Part shown: positions 14,795 to 23,054 of the stretch, piece after piece
How positions within the stretch are numbered: position 1 is the stretch's first letter
Layout of the letters: each line of letters opens with the position of its first letter
Assembly (NCBI GenBank): GCA_002479245.1
Contig: DLMG01000102.1
Coordinates: 1 to 38,033, forward strand
DNA from: Verrucomicrobia subdivision 3 bacterium UBA7542
GTDB taxonomy: Bacteria > Verrucomicrobiota > Verrucomicrobiia > Limisphaerales > UBA11358
Length of the DNA stretch: 38,033 nucleotides
Direction: 5' to 3'
Made by a program: the position numbers and the translations under genes
Notes under the pieces: model-generated
Told to the model about the DNA's origin: nothing
Databases searched by the model: none
The model's input: only the letters and a program-made list of their open reading frames with translations

Positions 14795-17700
14795 TTAAAC
14801 CACTCGCGGAAGAACATTCACAAACCCGGGTGTTGCCTGTGCTAGGAATTCCTCAAGAAAGACCATCGCATTGCGAACGCAATCTTCCCGATACAAGTTC
14901 CCTTTGTGCTTGTTCGCACCATCACTGATTCCGCGAATTACCAAATAGCCGCGCGTGGCGTGATAGTGCTTTAACTTATTTTGCGAAAATTGCTCCGCGA
15001 CGCCGACTGCTTCAGTTTCAACCGCCGTCGATTTCCGACACACTGTCAACAGCCAACTCCTGATTTCTGATGATTCATCTTTAACCACCGCTCCTCCAGA
15101 ACCAATCGGTCCAAGCCGCACTTTGAATTTCTTACCATCAATGGAGTTCAGTTCGAAGTCTTCGCCATGCTTTCGTTCAAGCGTTCGCCAAATCTCCATA
15201 AGCCAAGGCTCAATCGGTGGTAAGGGGTCATGAGTGTGTTTGGTTCCATCCTCGGCTACGGAACGGCTGTCGTAGTTAGCTACAGCATTGGCGATGCAAA
15301 CGTCGTTTTCAATCAACTCCTTGGAAATGCTTCCCCCAATGCCAATCAAGACGACAAGAGTTGGGCGAAACTCCTCATACAATTCTTGGTAAGCTGCCAT
15401 GATGGGTGCGTTGCCCTGCTTGTTGGCTTGGACGCCGGCAATCCTGTGAAAGCCTCCACCTTTTGCAGGGAGGCTGCCCATGAAAAAGGGTCTTACGGTC
15501 TTGTCGCTGACGTAATCCCCGAAATCACGGAAGCCAGGAAGTTTGATCAGATGTGTAGTAATCGCGCGCGATTCGTCTCCGACTACGGCGAGAATACCAA
15601 CATCAATGGTAGAGGTCGTTCTAATCGATTTAAAATTGGGATGAAGGCCGAATGTCTGACTAATGGCCTGCTGAGAAGACGATGCCGTCAAGTCAGTAGG
15701 CACGCAGTCAACGCCAGCCTCGAATACCTGTTCAAACCTCGTCATGATGTGAGAGGAAAGGATATCAGCAGCGATCAATTTTCCAGAACCAATCGCACGC
15801 AAAAACGATCCAGCATCAAAATTGTCAGATTTCTCAACGGTTTGGCAAACCTTTCCAAAGAAGTTGCCGAAGTATTCGTTTGTTCCATCCTCACAATAGC
15901 AACAGAAGTTGTCCGGCAAATCCCACACGAGAGTCATGCCGAGATCGCACTTGCTTGCAAAACGCGATGTCAACTCCGTTGCCAATTTGGTCAGGCAATT
16001 CAATTCGCGTGTGGCGTAGCCAATAACAATAGCAGACATACTTTCCGCGAATTCGCGCTGCGGAAGCAGATGGATTGAAAGAGCATTCTTAAATTCTTTG
16101 GCATACGTTGCGATACTTTGCCGAATGAACCCTCGCATTTCTTCTGTCATTTCATTCTTGGCCGATGGAAAGCTGCCAAGCCGAATAACAAGTGCATGTT
16201 TGAAGCGAAGAATGTTTTTAACGTTGCCGTATGGGCTTGCCGAAATGTCAACACGTCGGAGCAGGTCTGAAGATTCTTCAAGTATATCTGCGATTCGAAT
16301 GCAAGCCGCTCTGCACACTTCCGCAAAATCGCACTTCCCTTCTGATACTTGTTCACGAACCACCTCAGCGGGAATGCGGTCTATTTTGGGGCGCTTTGTT
16401 AACTTGATATGTTTCAGGAACGCATCTTGGGATTCTTGTAACAGCGTATCGCAATTCTCATGCCGCCCCCCAACCGAATGATTCAAAAGCGCTATCTCAA
16501 TAAGCAGATAATAACTCTTGACGCCGAAAATCCAACCAGCCAGCTCAGAAATTAATGGCGATAGTGGATGCTTTTCAGGATTCTGGTCGAGGCTTTTCGG
16601 CCAATATTCAGTCCAAAGATTTTTTAGCATTTTGTCCGTCATTAAGCGCGATTCTGAAAGAGATGACTCAACTCCACGAATGATCTTCCAGGGTTCACGA
16701 GAGATGAACGCATCGTATTTCCAACAGGCACTATGTATGGCAACGGGCACAAAATTCTTCTCACCGTCGCGCAATTCCAAAGCCAAGTTCGCTGCAACTG
16801 CCTTTGATTTGTCCGTGAACTGAAACGCAAAACACCGTTCACGAAGTCCTCTCAGGAACTTATCAACAATCTTTACCTCGGCGGCGAGTGCGCCAGTCGT
16901 GTCGCGAGCTGTTGCGCACGAAGCAATCAGAACCAAATCATTTTGAGTGAGTCGTCCAAACGCTTTAGGCTTACTTGCTCTATTCCGTAACTCTCCGAGA
17001 ACCATGCCGAGGTTTTCCACTTGAGGAGTCGCTTTTCGCTGAATGTCTGTTTCTGTAGAGACCAATTCCTCATTTACCACGTAGGGTTTATCTCCTTGCC
17101 ATTTACGTTGGGGATCAACGCGGTCTAGGACACCAGCTCTCTCCAACACCGCTGTTACAGAACTGTCAGAATCCACTGTGTAAAGCTTGTCTGTTTCCAC
17201 CCCAACAACAGCGCCGTGAAGTGAAAAGCGAATACCAGCCGTGCCGCGCACACCAAGAACGGTTTTTTCCGATCTGCGCAAAATCTGCTTCTCCAAGCCT
17301 ATCCTTACGAAGAGAACCAACGCCTTTTCCACTTCGATCTGGCTCACGAATTTCTTGCCTGCTGCTTTTCGCTGCTGGAAGAGGCTTCTAAGCAACACGC
17401 TTGAAAGTCGCAATTCTTCTTCGCCAAAAAGGATGTCTTCACCATGTCGGTAGGCGCGAAAGACAGCGTCGCCCGACACGCAGGTGATCGGGACGACAGC
17501 TCCCAAGTCAATTGCTCGGTCGAGGAAGAGGGAAAGAATCTTTTCGCGCAATGCCTTGCTAAGGCCTGCGCCATTCAGCCAGTTACGCAAATGCTGTAAG
17601 CCAAATCCGTTTTGAAGCCGATCTCTAAGCTTCGAATGTTGCTCACTAATTTGTCGGTCAGAAAAAATCTTCCCCCCGTATTTTTGAGCGAGACGACGTG

Positions 17701-18925
17701 CGGGAAGTTCCAACTCTCGATACAGGCGAACAAACGGTCCGACCAAGTGCGTTTCGATCGCCCACGCATCCGTAGAGGTCGGTTTTGGTGGCTCGAAGCT
17801 CCTCAAGACGTATCGCTGTTTGGGGCGTGATGCTGGCAGCTTCATCCCGGCAAAAGGTTTTTGGCCGGGATTTTTCTTTACGAGTTCGGCGCACAGCGGC
17901 TGAGGAAACAGCAACCCTAGACTTAACTCGTCTGGCTTAAAATGAAGTTCTTGGTTGATCGCACCTTCTGCGTTTTCCTGCCATAACTTTGCGATTTCGG
18001 AGGCCGCCAAATATTGGACGAACCGGAGCTTGGCTTTGTAGCGTGCGTCTTTTGTGTCTTGAATTGCTGACGCGGAGGATTCAAATAGATCAAGGGCATG
18101 ACGTGGTAGTGAATACGATGCCGCAGCACGGGAAAACAAATCGTCCACCACGGATTTTGAAAGAGCTTCGAAAGCAACGATGGGAACAGCATTGCACCAA
18201 ACGGTCGTTCGCTCTTTGTCGAACCACCGTCCGTAAAGTCGGACCTTAATCAGCGCATTCGCAGATAAATTCGCACCCAACCGATAGTTTATCTGTCGCA
18301 GCGTTGATTCTTCGGGACAAATTGTCTTCGAGAATACTGAATACCGAGATTGAAGGGAGCTTGTGACATCCATGCACCGCCATGAATCTAAATGAGTAAT
18401 CGGTCTCAGATATTCTCGCTTTACCCGAAAGCCGGAATATAGCGGATAGTCGGTCGAGTAAGGAAGTGGGATTAAAGAAATGGCATCGACGATATTCGCG
18501 CAGATCAGGGCACATTCCTCATCGTCGAGTTCAAGGTATCGGCTGTCAGGTTTCACTAAATCAGCGTTCCAGTTCCTGTTTACTGCAAGGACATGCACCT
18601 GGACTGATTTTGCATATTGACGCACCCTCTCAATTGTGCGGTAAAGTTCAGTGCCGGTGATGAGGGCGTCGTCAATGATGGCAACTGACCTTCCTTCAAG
18701 CCACGCTGGGCTCATGTCCAGCACACGATTCGACGTGGTTATAGATTGGTAAGCGGTTAATCTGACCAGCCGAAGTGCTTCCGCGAAGCAAGCGGCCTTG
18801 CGGGCCATGAAAATGACGACGTCAACCTCCCCGGAGACACGCCGTATGCGTTTGCCAAATTCGACAATCTCCGGTCTCAACCCTTCGTCGAACTGCCTGA
18901 GAAGTGTTTGTTGTTGCGTGAACAT
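14795..18925 (-). CDS. giant fusion: phosphoribosyltransferase domain + unknown middle + nucleoside phosphorylase domain
   Basis: 1376 residues. The N-terminus is a type I PRTase-like domain: a strand VDVVIFMARKA and the PRPP loop VAIIDDALITGT (81-92). The C-terminus (about 1105-1365) is a PNP/MTAN-fold domain: VGILAVVGDES, LIGIGGS (1194-1199), GPIGSGGAVV, AVETEAVGVA (clamping Glu region, 1302-1309) and VIRGISDGAN (1331-1338). The ~900 residues between have no domain I recognise. They are helical, with a Cys-containing NFCCYCEDG. PNP-like domains serve as nucleotide-degrading effectors in several immune systems, so a suicide or nucleotide-cleaving defence protein is inferred. One sampled line (16081) has only 25 G/C of 60, well below gajA, suggesting separate acquisition. 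It stands alone, 200 bp upstream of gajA. Confidence 0.85.
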   Translation of the reverse strand: MFTQQQTLLRQFDEGLRPEIVEFGKRIRRVSGEVDVVIFMARKAACFAEALRLVRLTAYQSITTSNRVLDMSPAWLEGRSVAIIDDALITGTELYRTIERVRQYAKSVQVHVLAVNRNWNADLVKPDSRYLELDDEECALICANIVDAISLIPLPYSTDYPLYSGFRVKREYLRPITHLDSWRCMDVTSSLQSRYSVFSKTICPEESTLRQINYRLGANLSANALIKVRLYGRWFDKERTTVWCNAVPIVAFEALSKSVVDDLFSRAAASYSLPRHALDLFESSASAIQDTKDARYKAKLRFVQYLAASEIAKLWQENAEGAINQELHFKPDELSLGLLFPQPLCAELVKKNPGQKPFAGMKLPASRPKQRYVLRSFEPPKPTSTDAWAIETHLVGPFVRLYRELELPARRLAQKYGGKIFSDRQISEQHSKLRDRLQNGFGLQHLRNWLNGAGLSKALREKILSLFLDRAIDLGAVVPITCVSGDAVFRAYRHGEDILFGEEELRLSSVLLRSLFQQRKAAGKKFVSQIEVEKALVLFVRIGLEKQILRRSEKTVLGVRGTAGIRFSLHGAVVGVETDKLYTVDSDSSVTAVLERAGVLDRVDPQRKWQGDKPYVVNEELVSTETDIQRKATPQVENLGMVLGELRNRASKPKAFGRLTQNDLVLIASCATARDTTGALAAEVKIVDKFLRGLRERCFAFQFTDKSKAVAANLALELRDGEKNFVPVAIHSACWKYDAFISREPWKIIRGVESSLSESRLMTDKMLKNLWTEYWPKSLDQNPEKHPLSPLISELAGWIFGVKSYYLLIEIALLNHSVGGRHENCDTLLQESQDAFLKHIKLTKRPKIDRIPAEVVREQVSEGKCDFAEVCRAACIRIADILEESSDLLRRVDISASPYGNVKNILRFKHALVIRLGSFPSAKNEMTEEMRGFIRQSIATYAKEFKNALSIHLLPQREFAESMSAIVIGYATRELNCLTKLATELTSRFASKCDLGMTLVWDLPDNFCCYCEDGTNEYFGNFFGKVCQTVEKSDNFDAGSFLRAIGSGKLIAADILSSHIMTRFEQVFEAGVDCVPTDLTASSSQQAISQTFGLHPNFKSIRTTSTIDVGILAVVGDESRAITTHLIKLPGFRDFGDYVSDKTVRPFFMGSLPAKGGGFHRIAGVQANKQGNAPIMAAYQELYEEFRPTLVVLIGIGGSISKELIENDVCIANAVANYDSRSVAEDGTKHTHDPLPPIEPWLMEIWRTLERKHGEDFELNSIDGKKFKVRLGPIGSGGAVVKDESSEIRSWLLTVCRKSTAVETEAVGVAEQFSQNKLKHYHATRGYLVIRGISDGANKHKGNLYREDCVRNAMVFLEEFLAQATPGFVNVLPRVV

Positions 18926-19103
18926 GACTTTTCAACCGCATATTCCTAAATCTGACGGGTGCTGGAAAGTGTAATTATGCCCTTCTGTAAAGCTCGCAAA
19001 ATTCCGCCCGCGCGACGCCCGTGCTACGAAACGCATCAGATCTTCATTTGAGGGACGGCAAGTTTCCGGCGTAAAATAAATCGGAACCGACCCATTTACG
19101 CGT

Positions 19104-19601
19104 TCAATCCTTGGTTTTCAAGTATGCCTCAATCGCACGTTGCGCCTGTTCCCGCGTCAGGGTTTTCAACGTGACAACTTCCAGGATTTGCTCTGGTGGA
19201 ACGGTTGAACAATGCAACATGATGGCAAAGCATTCCTGCCGCTGCGCCTGGTTCAGACCCTCGGATTTGGAAAATTCCGCAAACCTTTCGGCAATTCGAC
19301 ACCAGAGGCCGATTTCCTGCTCCGGCTCGGCATCGTGCCTGAAATTGTCCTCCCACTGTGCAAGTGTTTTTGACCATACCTCGGCCAGGGGCTTTTGGAT
19401 TTCCCTTTCAATAAAGTCTCTCAACTCCGGCTCAAACGGCGGGTGTTTCAATTCACCACCACCTTTCACCGCCGCTGAGTTTATCCAAACGCGACCGACA
19501 CCCTCCACATCAGCCTCCACCATGCCGGGAGCCAGTTCGGCTGCCGGGATCGTATGGATCTTCCCCGTGGCAGGGTCATGAACGCGGACGGTTTTGCTCA
19601 T
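19104..19601 (-). CDS. hypothetical 165-residue protein
   Basis: Unrecognised. The N-terminal half carries a small beta region (TVRVHDPATGKIHTIPAAEL) and GVGRVWINSA. The C-terminal half is helical and ends TLKTLTREQAQRAIEAYLKT. ATG 19601 overlaps the stop of a 28-codon frame by ATGA, implying translational coupling if that frame is real. The overall look is soluble and acidic, with no enzyme motif. I cannot assign a function. It lies between restriction-gene scrap and the PRTase-PNP gene, and 178 bases separate it from the latter. Confidence 0.7.
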   Translation of the reverse strand: MSKTVRVHDPATGKIHTIPAAELAPGMVEADVEGVGRVWINSAAVKGGGELKHPPFEPELRDFIEREIQKPLAEVWSKTLAQWEDNFRHDAEPEQEIGLWCRIAERFAEFSKSEGLNQAQRQECFAIMLHCSTVPPEQILEVVTLKTLTREQAQRAIEAYLKTKD

Positions 19602-19684
19602 AATTCTCGTTTGAAAGATTTGTCAAAATTGGCCGCAAGTAAAGCGTTGAGTTCGGCGGTGGTCCCGGCTGGCAGGCGTTTCAT
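19598..19684 (-). CDS. possible 28-residue peptide coupled to the 165-residue gene
   Basis: ATG 19684 opens a 28-codon frame (MKRLPAGTTAELNALLAANF and eight more residues) whose TGA overlaps the next ATG by four bases. It follows the flavin reductase remnant. The overlap is the main support, and no ribosome site is clear. It may instead be the relic C-terminus of another gene. Confidence 0.35.
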   Translation of the reverse strand: MKRLPAGTTAELNALLAANFDKSFKREL

Positions 19685-19905
19685 TTTGTGAGAAAGGAAG
19701 TTTTTGGGGAAGGCAGTTTGATCGTCCGGCCCGGAACCGCGAACACACCTTCTCCCTGATGATGAATCGTCCATGGCCGTTTCCAACGCGGATCAATCCA
19801 CGCCTTGACCACCTCCAGGATGAAGAAGTTGTATTTGGCCACCAGCTTTCGATCAACCACCTTGCATTCCAGATTGGCATAACACTCGGCGATACCCGTG
19901 CGCAT
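19681..19905 (-). pseudogene. flavin reductase-family C-terminal fragment
   Basis: The 74 residues contain IAECYANLECKVVD, KYNFFILEVVKAWID and IHHQGEGVFAVPGRTIKL. These match my memory of the C-terminal third of DIM6/NTAB-type flavin reductases (FMN-binding split-barrel enzymes of about 200 residues). The N-terminal two thirds, including the FMN loop, are missing. The upstream DNA is instead hsdS-like in another frame. No ribosome site precedes ATG 19905. I infer a dead fragment left by recombination, not a working gene. Confidence 0.65.
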
Positions 19906-19975
19906 GGGCCAGCCGCTTCTCTAGCTGGTCGGCAAGCGCGAACAGGCCCTCCACTCGGCGACCAACTTTTTGTAT
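19883..19975 (-). pseudogene. hsdS (type I restriction specificity subunit) C-terminal scrap
   Basis: Read on the minus strand right after the nuclease stop codon, one frame gives VGRRVEGLFALADQLEKRLA. This is the signature of the C-terminal coiled region of HsdS subunits. Only about 31 codons remain and they run into the flavin reductase fragment out of frame. No hsdR or hsdM is present in the window. It marks a former type I restriction locus or an exchange junction. Confidence 0.65.
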
Positions 19976-20934
19976 CACGCAAGTGCCTCCACGAATTGTG
20001 CTGGGGTAATCTCGTAAGTTTGGAGCTTGCCTCGCTTGGATGCCGACTCTGGGTAATCAAAAATATCGATGACAACGAGGAAGATAGTTTTGTTATTGTG
20101 CGTGACGAACGGGATTCCGCCTTCCTGATGCTCCGTTGGAAATGCCAAGTCCTGCTCGCAAGTTTTGAAAATCACCAGATAGCCAAAGGACTCGTTGAAG
20201 TCCTTTGTGTATTCATAAACCTGCCGGAAACCTTTGATGATATAGCCACGGTCTTGGCCGCGCTCTGGATTGAAGAGCTTGGTATCTGCAACAAGGCGGT
20301 CTTTTCCCGATTGTGCCGAGATCAAGTCAATCCGGCCAGACGCGGACTGCGGTTCGATGTGAAACTGCAAACCTTGATCGTGCAGGTATTCGTAGAGCTC
20401 TCGCGCCAAAAGCTTTTCACCATGGCCGGTATCATCTTTGAATCTGGCGAGCATCCCCTCGCGGCGAAACCACTCGCAGCGGTGCTTAAATTTTTTCAGC
20501 AGCACCAGCGTCATGCGTTTGTCATCGATTTGCTCATCAATGTAATCAAAAAGCGGCTCAACATACGTGAGCCTAAAACCTTCAATGCAGGCGTCGTATT
20601 TGCTTTCGTGGGTGAGGTTGAAGCCAACTTGGATTTCGTTGTCCGCCTTTGCGGATGTCGCACACTTTTTCACAACCCAGTAACAGATTGTGTCATTCTC
20701 ACTCTCTGTGGTTCCGACTTGTGGCTGGCCCGCAATCGTTTTATCCGCGTCTTCTTCGACTTTCGGAAATCGACGCTCCAAATCGTCAAGAATGCCCTTC
20801 GTGATCTCGTTTTCTTGCAGGAACCCCCAAACCTGTATCAACGTAAAGTGAAAACCTTGAAAGTCGGCACTATTCAAACGCTTCAGGCGCTTCTGGAGTT
20901 TGTATCGGATATGCTGGATGTAATCGGAGTCCAT
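19975..20934 (-). CDS. PD-(D/E)XK-like nuclease
   Basis: 319 residues. The second half shows a restriction-endonuclease-like core. A helix GEKLLARELYEYL holds an upstream Glu (179). GRIDLI holds the metal Asp (203). VADTKLF gives the D-x-K pair (217-219, Asp where Glu is commoner). The helix GFRQVYEYTKDF carries the Gln/Tyr often seen next to this core. The N-terminal ~160 residues are helical and unrecognised, probably the recognition or partner-binding part. It follows the 79-residue zinc-ribbon gene by a single base (TAA-T-ATG), so it belongs to the operon starting near 22.1 kb. Likely a DNA-cleaving defence effector; target unknown. Confidence 0.75.
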   Translation of the reverse strand: MDSDYIQHIRYKLQKRLKRLNSADFQGFHFTLIQVWGFLQENEITKGILDDLERRFPKVEEDADKTIAGQPQVGTTESENDTICYWVVKKCATSAKADNEIQVGFNLTHESKYDACIEGFRLTYVEPLFDYIDEQIDDKRMTLVLLKKFKHRCEWFRREGMLARFKDDTGHGEKLLARELYEYLHDQGLQFHIEPQSASGRIDLISAQSGKDRLVADTKLFNPERGQDRGYIIKGFRQVYEYTKDFNESFGYLVIFKTCEQDLAFPTEHQEGGIPFVTHNNKTIFLVVIDIFDYPESASKRGKLQTYEITPAQFVEALA

Positions 20935-20935
20935 A

Positions 20936-21175
20936 TTAAAGTCGGATGTTGATGGTTAAGTTGCCAAGTTGCTCTTCCAATTCTTCCAAAGCTTTGTTCA
21001 CTTGCCGTTGAGCTTTGCGAAAGCTTCCCAGATGGTCATCCAAGCGGATGTTCGCCTTGCAACCACCACACACGATGGTTTCACGGTGACGAATCTGGCG
21101 GAGAAATGGCCGTGCCCAGAAATTGCAGCGTGGGCAATGGATGTAAATGTGCTCACGGTCGAGATTAAGTGTCAT
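20936..21175 (-). CDS. small zinc-ribbon protein
   Basis: 79 residues with two CxxC knuckles, CPRC (about 14-17) and CGGC (about 36-39), a treble-clef or zinc-ribbon arrangement. A C-terminal charged helix follows (FRKAQRQVNKALEELEEQL), suited to coiled-coil contacts. Its ATG overlaps the stop of the 57-residue gene (ATGA) and its stop is one base from the nuclease start, so the three are tightly coupled. I infer a nucleic-acid or partner adaptor for the nuclease. Confidence 0.8.
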   Translation of the reverse strand: MTLNLDREHIYIHCPRCNFWARPFLRQIRHRETIVCGGCKANIRLDDHLGSFRKAQRQVNKALEELEEQLGNLTINIRL

Positions 21176-21345
21176 TTCGGCCTGCCTTTCTGGACCGCCG
21201 GTATGACACGAATGCGTTCCAATAATTTATCTGCCGGTTCCTCGTAGGTGGGAACGATGGCCTTGATGATTCGCGCATTCACAGGTTTTGAGCGGAAGCG
21301 ATATTGATTGGAAATTGTATTCGGAATGGAATAAATGGCGGTCAT
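21172..21345 (-). CDS. 57-residue protein of the nuclease operon
   Basis: Unrecognised small basic protein, beginning MTAIYSIPNT. The start is set by a good ribosome site: AAAGGAG five bases upstream of ATG 21345. A longer open frame to 21588 exists but overlaps the upstream zinc-protein gene. The TGA overlaps the next ATG (ATGA). The C-terminus is Lys/Arg-rich (VQKGRPK). Tight packing between two zinc proteins and a nuclease suggests a structural or regulatory partner. Confidence 0.7.
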   Translation of the reverse strand: MTAIYSIPNTISNQYRFRSKPVNARIIKAIVPTYEEPADKLLERIRVIPAVQKGRPK

Positions 21346-21367
21346 ATTTTTCTCCTTTGGAGGTTTT

Positions 21368-22078
21368 TCAAGATGGCGGGTTGGGGCAGTTTTCCCGGTC
21401 GTGCTTCTCTCGGTTTTTCGTGATGATCCATGTCTTGCATCGTGGGCATTGCATCGGCGCGTTTGGCGAGCCGGAACTGATTTTGTTATTCGCTGTGGTC
21501 GATATTTCAACATAGCCATGAAACGCGATCTCACCGTAAGCAGCATGTAGCATAAGTTTGTCCTCAACGGATACGCATACCAATGCACCGATAAGGGAAT
21601 CCTCAGATGGCATCCAGTTGAGAAAGAGGCCGATGGTTTTCAAGTTGTGCAGCCTGATTTCGACAAATTTTTCGTAGCCACTTTGTGATGGCCGAAGGCA
21701 AGTGATCACACCCAGAATCGGATGTTTGAGACCGGAGGCCTTTACTGACCACCGCGAAAAAGCGGATGTCTCCGTGTGAGGACCATCGAAGCAGCCGTGT
21801 TTAGGCCAGGGCCAACCAAGCTCATCCACCCAAACCGACCCTCCGTTGTGCCGGATGAAATAAACTTTCCCTCCGCATTCAGGGCATGTTGTTGGGCGGC
21901 AAAAATCATCCATGCGCCACTCTCGAACACCAGCAGTTGAGAAATATGTTGAGCCACCAGACGAACCCTCTTTCGACCATGACCCGCAATGCCAACCTCC
22001 ACCGGGATGAATCGGGACGCAGCGCCCGTCTATGTAGCGGAATTCGACTTCTTGCCCGCATTTGTTGCACGTCGCCAT
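21368..22078 (-). CDS. multi-zinc-knuckle protein
   Basis: 236 residues from ATG 22078, chosen because GGAG lies 4 bases upstream and the protein then opens on its first knuckle (ATCNKCG); the frame remains open to 22114. Three metal sites are visible: CNKCG with a following His/Cys pair (GGWHCGSW); CPECGGKVYF with the recognisable SVWVDELGWPWPKHGCF; and a C-terminal C2HC finger (CPRCKTW...H....C). The centre (about 100-190) is a compact beta-like domain. It reads like a DNA- or RNA-binding scaffold. First gene of a likely four-gene operon ending in the PD-(D/E)XK-like nuclease. Confidence 0.75.
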   Translation of the reverse strand: MATCNKCGQEVEFRYIDGRCVPIHPGGGWHCGSWSKEGSSGGSTYFSTAGVREWRMDDFCRPTTCPECGGKVYFIRHNGGSVWVDELGWPWPKHGCFDGPHTETSAFSRWSVKASGLKHPILGVITCLRPSQSGYEKFVEIRLHNLKTIGLFLNWMPSEDSLIGALVCVSVEDKLMLHAAYGEIAFHGYVEISTTANNKISSGSPNAPMQCPRCKTWIITKNREKHDRENCPNPPS

Positions 22079-22141
22079 ATTGCTCCGCATCAGTTCATTC
22101 GTCTTTTCCGGCATCGTTCGCCAGCGATTCGATGGACATTG

Positions 22142-22909
22142 TTAAGCCGCCTTCCCAGCTTCTTTCGCCTTTCGTTTCGCTGCAAGGATACTGAACACTA
22201 TCTTTCTGTAGTGCCTGATTCCATCGAATAGTTCATTTCTCATCGCGTCTGCATTTGGACCTAGGTTATGCGCGGAAGGGACCAATTCGAACAGTTTGAA
22301 ATCAAAATGTGGGTCTAAACCCCTGTGACATGTTCGGCACAAAGTCACCAGGTTGTTCTCCTTCGTGAGACCGCCACACCCCACTGGTCGAACATGGTGA
22401 ACGTTCAATTCTAAATCAACGTAATCAGTAGCGCGGCGCCCACAGATTTGACATCGGTAGTCATCTCGTTTCAGCACAGCCATCCGTCTTTTTGGTGTGG
22501 GCGCATGTTGTAATTGGTCTTTTGGAACTTGCGACAGCGAGACCATCCCGAAAAGACCGTCGGGAGCCACTGGTGATGGCTTTACGATGAAAGGCAGCCT
22601 GCGTTCAGCCACATCAGCTTGGATTATCGCATTTCCGCCTATGAGTAAGTAAACGGCGAAGTCCTGATCGTTGTTGACAACGACGCAGGGTTGTCCGATT
22701 TCAAGCCAGAGGTTGCGCATTTTTTCTGGAAAGACTTCGCATGGGGCGCGTAGTTCGCGCGGTGGATTGTCTTTCGTCATTCCCACAAAGCCGGATTGAG
22801 ACGCCCAATGCAGTTTACCATCCGATGTCGCGGTCAGGGTGATAGCGTAAAACCTCGCGCCGGGCGCAGGCGTTTGCATCTTCGCAATTCTGTCTTTTAG
22901 CGTGGACAT
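22142..22909 (-). CDS. HNH endonuclease
   Basis: 255 residues. A classic HNH core occupies about 140-200: RDDYRCQICG with its zinc CxxC, LNVHHVRP (catalytic His pair), ENNLVTLC (Asn) and RTCHRGLDPH. The N-terminal ~120 residues are an unrecognised beta-rich domain (FYAITLTATSDGKLHW) that could read DNA or a partner. GAAAGG precedes the ATG. Position between the GmrSD-like gene and the zinc/nuclease operon suggests a restriction or anti-phage role. Substrate is unknown. Confidence 0.88.
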   Translation of the reverse strand: MSTLKDRIAKMQTPAPGARFYAITLTATSDGKLHWASQSGFVGMTKDNPPRELRAPCEVFPEKMRNLWLEIGQPCVVVNNDQDFAVYLLIGGNAIIQADVAERRLPFIVKPSPVAPDGLFGMVSLSQVPKDQLQHAPTPKRRMAVLKRDDYRCQICGRRATDYVDLELNVHHVRPVGCGGLTKENNLVTLCRTCHRGLDPHFDFKLFELVPSAHNLGPNADAMRNELFDGIRHYRKIVFSILAAKRKAKEAGKAA

Positions 22910-22912
22910 TGT

Positions 22913-22990
22913 TTAGCCTTTCGCTGGGTTGCCAACGCTTTTGTCCGCCAACTTGAACGTCCGGCACATTTTATTATCGAGAGCGTTCAT
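22913..22990 (-). CDS. possible 25-residue leader peptide before the HNH gene
   Basis: ATG 22990 opens a 25-codon frame (MNALDNKMCRTFKLADKSVG...) ending TAA three bases before the HNH ATG, with an AAAG-type weak ribosome site. It lies in the 145-base gap after the DUF262 gene. It could couple HNH translation or be chance. Confidence 0.25.
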   Translation of the reverse strand: MNALDNKMCRTFKLADKSVGNPAKG

Positions 22991-23054
22991 GGTTCTTTCG
23001 TTTCTCATTCTGTTGTGATGTTCACATTTTCGGGCGGTATCATGAAGTCGTTGT

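Noticed and set aside
14795..18925. CBASS-type operon with a PNP effector
   Set aside because: No cyclic nucleotide synthase or CD-NTase gene is adjacent, and the PNP domain is fused to a PRTase instead of a sensor for cyclic nucleotides.
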